Source: Ricordea florida
Lineage: Eukaryota > Cnidaria > Anthozoa > Corallimorpharia > Ricordeidae
Reading direction: 5' to 3'
DNA: 64,000 nt
Assembly: GCA_949710005.1 (NCBI GenBank)
Contig: OX453276.1
Span: 7,296,377 to 7,360,376, forward strand
Below the pieces are notes generated by a model, which ran no database searches, was not told the DNA's origin, and saw only the letters and a list, made by a program, of their open reading frames with translations. Below, one piece after another: positions 55,763-64,000 of the stretch (position 1 is the first letter of the stretch; every line of letters begins with the position of its first letter). A program made the translations under genes and the position numbers.

Positions 55763-56574
55763 TTTGATGGCTTTTTCCCGAAGAGGGAAAATCTTGCAAA
55801 AGAATTTGTTATGAGGGACTTCATTCCTTTCCTGTTACGTACTGACAAGTTCGCGTTTTAATTGGTCGCGGCGCGCTCAATTTGCTTCTTATATTAGATA
55901 CGTTAATCGTTTTTTATAAATAATAGATCACCCAGGTCTCGCTAGTAAACACCTTGTAAGGTAAATGATAGGTAAACCTTGTTTTAAAAACCAGTAAGTG
56001 GTTTAGCTATGAGAACCAATACTGATTTTTTCAGCGCTGATTGGGCGAGGTTATCATCAAAAACCAATGGCCTCGAAAAATACCGTTTTAAGACAAACTC
56101 TGACTGAATTGAGCTTGTCGTCGCCGACTTATGAAAATTGTTCCATACGCTTTTTAACTGTTTAGTTCATGGTCACAGTATTTCTAACTTGTAAAAATAT
56201 TGACCTTGTTTGAAAAGAGCATCTATTTATAACCTTTAAGAGAAATTTTCTAAGTAAATTCGAATTATATTCTTACATTGTGGTCATCACTTTGGGTTCT
56301 CTCAACGCTTCCCTGCTATCATAACTCGGTTACGGCAGTTTTTTTGCAAAAAACGTTTTGGCGTCTGGTTTTCCCTTTCAGATATATTGCGGGGCAAATG
56401 TCAAGTTTTCAGTTCACAACTTTTAATGGAATTAGTGACGGGTTGTTGAGGTGTAAACAGGGTGTCTGTTCTGTCTTCAACATCCGCCCATGAAAGCCAA
56501 TGTGGGCCGAATCGCTGGTGGCACCATAAGCTGGTGGGAGTTACTTGAGGTCCTTAATGAAGGTTTCAGTGTAT

Positions 56575-57000
56575 AAAAAAACAAACAGTACCACAGTACA
56601 GTACTGTTTTGTGGCTTTACAAAGAATGGTCACACTGCATGGTTTGATCCACAGATGAAAAAGTTACAACCACACTCTATAGTAAAACAAACAGTACCAC
56701 AGTACAGTACTGTTCAGTAGCTTTACGAAGAATGATCACATTAGTTGCATGGTTTAATCCTCAGATGAAAAAGTTAGAACCACAGTGTATAATAAAACAA
56801 ACAGTACCACAGTACAGTACTGTACTGTTTTGTAGCTCTATAAAGAATGGTCAAAGAGTATGGCTTAACTTAAAGAGGAGACAATTAGGACTACACTGTA
56901 GAGTAAAACAAACCCAGTACCATAATTCAGAAGCTTTTCAAAGAATGGTTACACTTTATGGTTTGATCCATAGGTAAAATAGTTGTATAGAACCACACTT
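56575..57000. repeat. Tandem array of about 110-bp units, left part
   Basis: ACAAACAGTACCACAGTACA recurs at about 56581, 56687, 56797 and, degenerate, 56908; each is followed by AGTAGCTTTA-like and GAATGGTCAC-like segments. Confidence 0.8.
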
Positions 57001-57527
57001 TATTTAACAAATAAAGAAGCCTGAGCCGTGTATTACACTGTGATAAAACACGACGGGCATTTGAGAACACGAGTGAAACGTACAAAACACGAGCCGCATG
57101 CGAGTGTTTTCTACGTTTCTCGAGCGTTCTGAAATGTCCAGTGTTTTATCACATTGTAATACACGGCTTAGGCTTCTTTATTTACTTTATGGTACAGATT
57201 TTACACGCTGCGAGTAGAAACACCAAAGCACAGAGATCGATAAATTGACGCCATTTAATACCAACTTCCCTGACTACTGTTTTCGCTTCTTCTCTTTTAT
57301 ATTATTAACCTCAGCTTCAAAACTTTCTGCTGCTTCGCAGAGAACTCCATCATGAATTTTTTCAAAGAAAATGTTTTTTGCCATCTCTAACAAAAATGTT
57401 GATTAGAGATAGTGTGGCAACAAAAACAATAAAACGCGCTTTTTCTATGTTTTATACTCTTGACTGATAAAACATGGGTTTTTGATCAATAAGAGCGTGC
57501 GCAGGGTCCTATCTGTAAGTGAGATAA
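57001..57527. mobile_element. Dispersed repeat inserted in the tandem array
   Basis: Begins with a palindrome (57003-57185) whose arms carry AAGCCTGAGCCGTGTATTAC and the complement. The rest (57186-57527) matches 44541-44935 in the EGF gene intron. The 110-bp array continues on its right side. Confidence 0.65.
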
Positions 57528-57750
57528 ACCATGATACAGAACTCTTTAGTAGCTCTCCAAAAAAGGGTCACTGCATAGTTTGCTCCACAAATTAAAACTC
57601 TAGACCAGATTGCATACTAAAACAAACAGTATCAAAAAACAGTTAAGTAGAGTAGCTCTTTAAATAGCGGTTGCAATGCATAGTTCACTTCACAGATGAC
57701 CAAGATAGAACGGCGCCTTTTAGTAGAGCAAATGTTCAGTAGCATGTATC
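57528..57750. repeat. Tandem array of about 110-bp units, right part
   Basis: Two diverged units with AAACAAACAGTATCA and TAGTAGCTCTCC, continuing the array at 56575-57000. Confidence 0.65.
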
Positions 57751-57892
57751 ATTTAATGATAAATCTGATATCAACTTTTCACTAACTTAGCGCGACAAGT
57801 CCTACTAAGGAACACGGGATCAAGTTCTTCACCGTGATTAAGCAATTGAGGGCCAACCAATCAGATCCCGTGATACACCAACTGTAAATATT

Positions 57893-58135
57893 AAGGGACG
57901 GACCATTAGAAAAGTGATGGGGGGGGGGCGGGGGGTGGGGAATTTTCAGCTTGCACGAATTTTTTTAGTACGTGTGAAAAAGTCACAATTGGACCTTCCT
58001 TCTGCATGAATTCTTTTTTTACCTTCTTCTTTGCATGAATTTTTTTTTTGGCATTTTCCCTTGCATTAATTTTTGTTTTGTTTTTTTTTCCCCACCCCAC
58101 CCCCGCCCCATCACTTTTCTAATGGTCCGTCCCTA
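57893..58135. mobile_element. MITE with AGGGACGGACCATTAG termini
   Basis: The ends AGGGACGGACCATTAGAAAA are perfect inverted repeats followed by G-rich/C-rich stretches. The interior holds diverged TGCATGAATTTTTTT units. A minus-strand open frame across it is only low-complexity lysine coding. Confidence 0.75.
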
Positions 58136-58214
58136 ACCATTTTGTGATGAGTATTGCGGGGGTAGTTTCTAAAGAAATCGGTGCTGCGTCGGTAGGAAGT
58201 TTAAACACAGGAAA

Positions 58215-58365
58215 TTGGGATAAAATGAGTTATACCACCGTTAGGTAAATAAAGGAGGGCAGTGACGTTTCGAGCGTCAGCCCTTCGAACATTCATTCTG
58301 ACGAAGGGCTAACGCTCGAAACGTCAGCACCCAGTTTTTTACCTTACGGTGGTATAACGTATTTA
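58215..58365. repeat. Dispersed CGAAACGTCAGC palindromic repeat, copy 3
   Basis: GAGTTATACCACCGTTAGGT and ACCTTACGGTGGTATAAC bound two opposed CGAAACGTC units. Confidence 0.75.
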
Positions 58366-59674
58366 AATATATACCAACTCAACAAACTTGGCACTTTGAA
58401 CAATCTGATTGGCTCTCTACCTTGGGATATTCACCTCCTAGGAGATACATAATGTAGGGGCTTCTGGGTAATCCTTGTTCCAGTGAGTGTTTGTTTGGGG
58501 TAAAAACAAAATGGCGTCCAAGCTACCGAAATATGGCTGCCGTCGATTCACGCTTTTCAGCTTTTTCGAAGAGGTTTTACTAGGGAAATTAAGCAAAACT
58601 CTACCACGATGAAACGTTGACCAGGGCAGGACTAAACACTAACGCGAACGAACGATACAATAAAACTGCACAGGCAACATAAAGTCCGGTAATTCTCTTT
58701 GACGTACGAATTACGCTTCAGTTAAGCTTTTTGACCGGTTGTCTTATTCTCGGCGTCGTCTTCCTGTTTGTTCAAGCTCCTTACTGAGGTTGCTTCATTG
58801 GTAAACACTAAAAAAATTATTCTCTTCAATCTCGGTGAATAGTGGCTTAAAAATATTTACCTCGCTGTTGTCACTATTCATCTCGATTTCTCAGAATAAT
58901 TGTTAATTATCAACTTGTTTGATTATCCAAATTTTTTGCATTTTATGATCATGATAAGGCCTACTTAATATATAGACAGAAAATAATTAGATCAGCCAAC
59001 GGACCGCATCTATAAAAATACCACACAAACAATTACAATAAGCTTTTCAAAAATGACCTTCTATTCATTCACTCATTACAATTAACAACCTATCGGTCCA
59101 ATATGAAATTTATGGCAAATGACTGTTTCCTATCTTTGACAATACATGGACTAAGAAACATTAAGAGAGGTCAGTACTTTTTTTATTTCTCAGCTATTAC
59201 AAAATAGAATCTGGATAAAAGAAAATAATCTTTGATCGAAAGGACGATCGCGTTTGTTGGTTGGGCAGCGGCAATGTAACACAGCACCATGCGCAGAGCC
59301 GCGCGGTAGGCTATTTGGTAAACGTTAATTCACGCTTTTGTTGAACTCTTTTCTTCTCTCTGCAACATCTTCCTATCTTTTCTGCCTGTTAAAACGAGTG
59401 AAATTAAAGTTAGCCAGTTTATTTCTAAGATCTAATTAGTAACTCTCCTTAGTAAGAGGCATATTTCTTCTGTTATGTTAGTTTGGGGAATTTGGTGTCA
59501 GATCATTGCCATTGTACTGAGTTTATAACTTTCTCAATTCGCATCATCTGTCTCCCTAATCACGTGGGAATATTTTAAAGGAATATGCAGGTTGATCAGT
59601 TCTTGGAGTAAAAGGTTGGGCGATGACTTCGCTCAGTACACATCTCAACCTATTCTATTTCCTACATTTCTTAC
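58366..59674. other. Non-coding stretch, nothing recognised
   Basis: Mostly AT-rich. No exon, tRNA or bordered repeat seen. Confidence 0.45.
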
Positions 59675-60265
59675 CTCGATTGTACTGCGAATTTTCCGCT
59701 TGTCTGTATGGCCTTTGGTAGGTAGCTCTAAGGGTTGGTCCAGGTCCTGAGAAGCTACTCTGCTGGTTGTAGCTGTTTGGCATTTGCTGTCTCTGACTCT
59801 GCTGGATCTGTACGGCTTGTGAAATACCGCCTTGATACGGGACATTTCGCTGTTCATTATTCTCTGTGCTCTGATAGCTGTTATAGGTAGCATCCCGAGA
59901 AACATATCCATCCGGCTGATCGGAATAACGAGGACCTGGTAGTACCTCGAGACGGCGGACGCCACTTGTGAGACCAAGCGCTGGAGGTTCAGGCAGCTGT
60001 GGGGGGCTCATTCCTGGTGGCATGATAAGGGCAGGGGCCGCAGCAGCTCCCGGCAGAAGATATGGAAGGGTAGGAGGAGACGGAATCAGCCTCAACGATT
60101 GCGATGCGATGGGTGCTGGTTTGGCTCCAAGGGAAGAGAAAGGAAGGGATAGTTCCCCCAGGGTGGGTGAAGAAACGTATGGAAGCGTCTGGGGCGAGGG
60201 AGCAGGTACAAAATATGCCAAGGGATTCGACTGACTGGGAGACAAGGGCACACGGGGAAGACTGC
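59675..60265 (-). CDS. Proline-rich protein, exon (downstream of the two)
   Basis: Bounded by ctttttacacag and CGAG/gtaaga; 591 nt, phase 1 at both ends. The protein is rich in Pro, Ser, Leu and Ala in the first half (SPPTLPYLLPG, PPGMSPPQLPEPPAL) and in Gln, Asn, Tyr and Ser in the second (QQMPNSYNQQSS). Low complexity prevents family assignment. Strong splice sites and a correct phase with the exon at 60708 make it a real exon. It may be secreted, but the start is not in view. Confidence 0.65.
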
Positions 60266-60707
60266 CTGTGTAAAAAGAAGGATAGTCACTGTAAAGTTAA
60301 ACTTCATCTTTAAACTCCAAGAAAAGTTGGGCTTTAGATTCTTCCATATTCCATTCGAAAGTCAATAAATACTGGAGAAGATGGGCGTGCTACTTGAATA
60401 TTCTGGACCTACAATCTATCCTGATCTATAAGGGGATGCATCTGTAATAATTGTATTTCTAAACTTCACATAAAATTGGAGTTTGGATTCTTCAATATTC
60501 CGTTCGAAAATCACTTAAGACTACAGACCAAGGGCCTGTTTGTTAAATATGAGTGACTCAGAATCTAATATGATCTGTAATTGAATGTGTCGAGAGCAAG
60601 CAGCATTCAAGGCGATGGATAACGTTTTATTTCGACTTGAATACACTTGCATGGAATATTGTGACCACTGAGGTCAGTCCCTGTGTGTCCGTTCCACATG
60701 TTTATAC
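60266..60707. other. Intron between the two proline-rich exons
   Basis: AT-rich with a diverged duplication (ACTCCAAGAAAAGTTGGGCT and AAAATTGGAGTTTGGATTC contexts at about 60315 and 60475). Nothing else seen. Confidence 0.5.
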
Positions 60708-61034
60708 TTGCAACAGGAAACAAACCTAGAGAGCTCGAAGAACCGAATGGAGGCACTACGGGGAAGCCTGAAGGTAACGGTCGCCCGGTAGCTGGAACAG
60801 GAGGAGAGGATGTCTGCGGCACTAACACAGGACCTCGTTGGCTCGGAATGTTGGGTGCAAGAACAACTGGAACTGGTTTTGGTAGAGGTTGTGTGGGGCT
60901 ATTCCGATTTGGAACTCGTGCTTGGATGTTGATGACGACAGGTTTCGTCGGTGTGGAGGCCCCTTGTGGTAACACGATGCCACTCGCGCGTCCTGCTTCG
61001 TTTGGAACTCTTGGAGACACCACCACAGGTACAG
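60708..61034 (-). CDS. Proline-rich protein, exon (upstream of the two)
   Basis: Acceptor attcccacag and donor GCAA/gtataa; 327 nt, phase 1 at both ends, joins the next exon in frame. Rich in Pro, Val and Ser (PKPVPVVLAPNIPSQRGPVL), no cysteine. The gene continues upstream, out of view. Confidence 0.6.
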
Positions 61035-62167
61035 CTGTGGGAATTGCGAAGAATTGAAGCCACCTTTCACTGAGGCCTTAACAACTACAACCAAACTTGG
61101 GGTCCTTTTGTAGTGTGGAACTTATTAGTGTGTGGTTGAAAACCTATGGAGTCTGACCATATATACTTAATTAGCTATTCAAAGGGCAACAGATACGTAC
61201 ACATAAATATTCTGCATTGTTAGATCCCAGTTTCTCGAGCTGCTATTCTGGAAAACGTGCTCGGTCAAGGTTAACAAGTTTTTACACAATAGAAGATATG
61301 AAACAATCGATCAAAACTGCTTCCTGATTTCTAGAGAGATAATACATTTTTGTTTACTTCATCCTTAGGAACCAAATTGCGCTATATAACTTGCGGAGTT
61401 TGATTGCACGTAATCGGATAACCCAACCTATAATACTGCAACTTCAACTTTATTAGCGTTTGAGCATTAAATCACAAATTAGTACACACTACCTAGATTT
61501 AGCAAAGGCTGTTCGAGGCAGGCATGCAGTGTGGGGACGCTACATACATGCCACAATACTAAATGCATACAAGAAATGTTACAGGAATATACGAGAAAAG
61601 AGAAAGAATTATAGTAATGATACGAAAAATAAATTTACGTTTAAGTAAGTAAATAAAAAATAAGAAATTACATGTTCCATGTAATTAGCATGTTCCATGT
61701 TTAGTTTCATTATCAAGGGTGTCTGTGTCAGCATAACTATCTCCTTTTTGAAAATCGAGTAGAAATAGATTGTCTATTAGTTCTTAAAAAATTGCTTTGA
61801 ATGTTTTTTTTTTAATTTCTCAGGCATACTGTTTCGAATTTTTGCCCCGACGCTAGCAAAATAATTTTTACGATGATTTAGTCGAGAATGTTTCCAATAC
61901 AAATAACCAGCTGAAGAAGATCAGATGCTGCATTTGTGAACTTGAGTTGAGAGGGTGCACATGTCAGTGATGCTGGGCGGTGCAGAATCATTATAGACAT
62001 CATGCAATAAGACAGAGAAGAGCTTAAAGTATAGCATTATATTAGAGAAACAGAAGTAAGGAATAACATGAGTTCGAAATTGGGAAAAGGTCATCAAGCA
62101 AACTGCTCTTTTCAGGAGAATTAGAATTTGTTCTAAATGGGATTGGGCAGCTTGGCCCCATGCGACA

Positions 62168-62460
62168 TTATAACATAGCTTTCGGAAAGCGCACGCTATC
62201 ATTGGCTAATACGCGCGCGCCGTTTTCCCCTTGGGTGCATGGTGACGTCAGATAGTGAAGTTGTGTTATGAAAGAAATTGGTAAACGCAGCAGCTGTGCA
62301 ACCATCGAGTTATGGACGCACGTGGGAGTTTGATAAGTACCCAAGAAGCTAGAGATTCTCCCGGCTGCGTCTCCAGCATCTCTCACGCTTCTTTCGTGCT
62401 TAGCAACCTCCTGCGTGCGTCCATAACTCGATGGTTGCACGCTGCAACCATGCATCCATT
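62168..62460. repeat. Palindromic dispersed repeat, copy 2
   Basis: Same family as 26190-26475, opposite orientation: GCAACCATCGAGTTATGGAC and its complement flank a centre with CCAGCATCTCTCACGCTTC. Confidence 0.7.
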
Positions 62461-63010
62461 TTTTCAAGACAATATGACAGATAGGGATAAATAAGCTACC
62501 ACTAAATATTTTGAAGTGTTGAGAATGGGGTAAAACGCCTAATCTAGCAATAATGCCAATGTTTCTACTTATCTTTGAAGCAACGTGGCTTTTATGATAC
62601 GTGATATTTTAATGATAAAATATGAGATACTTAAAAGGAATTTCTTCCTGTGTACGGCGACAAGATCTCGATCATTTGGAACTTCTATTTTTAGAGACTG
62701 ACTTATGGTAGCGGGTAAGAGCATATCATGACTCAAATAAACTTATAGATAAAAATGATTCTATGCTTGATAATATCATTCCTTACCTGTGGGCTTCTCA
62801 GGAGACTCATTAATGTCGATTACATGAACTGTGAATCAAATGACAAAGCCACTTTAGTGTTCAATCAACAAAGCAGAAAAGGTTTGGGTATTTATTGGAG
62901 TCGGCATTACTCAGTCACAGCTTCAGAAGCTGTTCTTACAAAGCTGTTGCTGCAGCTGTAAGACGAAGCAAGCTGCTGGGCGAAAGAGACGAGTAAGTTT
63001 GAGTTTGAGT

Positions 63011-63067
63011 AAAGAAATAGAAAACATTTTCCGCGTTTCTATCGAGTTATAGAAACACGAGTGAAAG

Positions 63068-63098
<31 letters not shown>

Positions 63099-63205
63099 GA
63101 GCCGCAGGCGAGTGTTTCTACAGCTTTTTCGAGTTCTCCCAAACTTTCACGAGTGTTTCTACAACTCGATAGAAACACGAAGAACATGTTTTCTATTTCT
63201 TTTAG
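63011..63205. repeat. Foldback repeat with TTTCTATCGAGTTATAG arms
   Basis: TAGAAACACGAGTGAAAGTT at 63050 returns as AACTTTCACGAGTGTTTCTA at 63140, extended outward by AAATAGAAAACATTTTC and its complement. A partial further copy lies at 63311-63345. Confidence 0.75.
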
Positions 63206-63823
63206 AAAACACCGCGACGAAAGAAAGAAAAGCAACTTGTTAACTTTGAATATCAAAATGTAAATTCTCTTTGCTCGCGTCATCATTACGTCAACAGCTC
63301 GTGCTAGTTCTGTGTTTCTATCAAGTTATAGAAACACGATTTCTAACCAATCAGCACGCGTACTTTCTTGGGACTGTTTTCTAATTTGAGTTTATTGTAT
63401 TATAAAAACAAATAATATTACAGGTTTCCTGGCACCGCAAATAGCAGAGCTAGTCTAGGCGGGCCAGGAAATATATAGGAAAGAAGAGAAGACTGCTATA
63501 AAAAAAAACTGTATTCGATTGTTTGTAAAGTGAGAGAAAAAAGAAGAGGAAACGTTTGTGGGCTATGATTCTAGGCAGGAGTTAAACAAAAATTAAATTA
63601 AATAGCTAAATAACTTAATAAATACAGTCAAAATGTTCTTTTCTTCATTTCAAAAATTATTTCATCTAAATCATAATAAGCATCACCAGATTCAAGTATA
63701 TCAAATAATAGGGAACGAATTTTACTTTTAAATTTTTTGTTTCGGAGACGTGCGTATCTCAGCTGGTAAGTTATCAGTGCATCCCACCTTGGGTCACCAG
63801 TGCTTTTTCCCGCACTACACCCT

Positions 63824-64000
63824 TCAGCAATTAGGGAGTTAAAGAAACGGCGACGGCGACGGCTACGACTACGACAACCCCACAAAACAATAATATCATT
63901 GGTTACAAGAGTACAAATAATCGTGCTGCACGTGCAGCACGGATTTTAGCAAGTATATTAGCAGTCCTCGACTACGACGACTTGAAATCATCCAATTTGA
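63824..64000. repeat. Start of a MITE-like repeat, cut by the window end
   Basis: Begins CAATTAGGGAGTTAAAGAAA, then GGCGACGGCGACGGC, and includes the palindrome GTGCTGCACGTGCAGCAC. Resembles repeats common in cnidarian genomes, from memory. Confidence 0.5.

Larger units (their letters stand above)
55763..59674. other. Intergenic or intronic region between two minus-strand genes
   Basis: Includes the probable promoter side of the EGF gene (no motif recognised), an approximately 110-bp tandem array, and several palindromic repeats. The next exon of the proline-rich gene should lie here but was not found. Confidence 0.5.
61035..63823. other. AT-rich non-coding stretch with palindromic repeats
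   Basis: Contains the palindromic repeat copy at 62168-62460 and the foldback at 63011-63205. A minus-strand frame at 63628-63885 runs into the terminal repeat and is not called as a gene. Confidence 0.5.

Noticed and set aside
57906..58100. Lysine-rich minus-strand frame
   Set aside because: Lies wholly inside a MITE with G/C-rich inverted ends; T-run sequence read as lysine codons.
63628..63885. 85-codon minus-strand frame with arginine-rich start
   Set aside because: The start is coded by the CGACGGCGACGG part of a terminal MITE-like repeat.

Overview
The window looks like animal nuclear DNA, most probably from a cnidarian such as a stony coral or sea anemone. The evidence is a minus-strand host gene built from many small phase-1 exons, each coding one EGF module and each bounded by GT/AG splice sites, set in AT-rich introns full of palindromic MITE-like repeats. 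The organism is inferred; no marker gene names the species.

Two endogenous viruses of the Polinton/adintovirus type sit in it. The first (about 1-16,480, left end outside the window) is old, GC-richer and broken. Read on the minus strand it has a RING-finger gene, a Cys/His-repeat gene, a family-B DNA polymerase with stops and a frameshift, a deletion that fuses the polymerase to the middle of a packaging ATPase, four small structural-type genes, and a DDE integrase; a helicase with a C-terminal HNH-like zinc domain runs the other way. The helicase is split by about 6.3 kb of nested repeats, including a Crypton tyrosine recombinase that is itself interrupted by a 400-bp MITE with perfect target duplications. 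Next to it (about 16,680-21,895) is a decayed DIRS-type retrotransposon.

The second virus (26,801-43,172, 16.4 kb) is strikingly intact and AT-rich. Its terminal inverted repeats (407 and 418 bp) appear identical except for one extra 11-bp unit, and it is flanked by a 5-bp duplication ATCTA. It encodes protein-primed-type PolB, a retroviral-type integrase, a double-jelly-roll major capsid protein, a packaging ATPase, a probable ssDNA-binding protein and a set of small membrane or structural proteins. No adenain-type protease or certain penton was recognised. A TCTAAAG motif about 26-37 nt before seven late-type start codons and hairpins at gene ends suggest the virus brings its own transcription signals. 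The start codons of the two outermost genes lie inside the inverted repeats, so both genes share a promoter region and first residues.

This virus lies in an intron of the host EGF gene, its right end only 44 bp from a splice donor. The host gene (minus strand, 55,762 down to at least 24,672) starts with a signal-peptide exon, then 12 EGF exons and a papilin-type cysteine cassette; its 3' end was not found. Upstream, 59,675-61,034 holds two phase-1 exons of a separate proline-rich protein. The rest is intron or intergenic DNA with palindromic repeats and an approximately 110-bp tandem array that is interrupted by a dispersed repeat.
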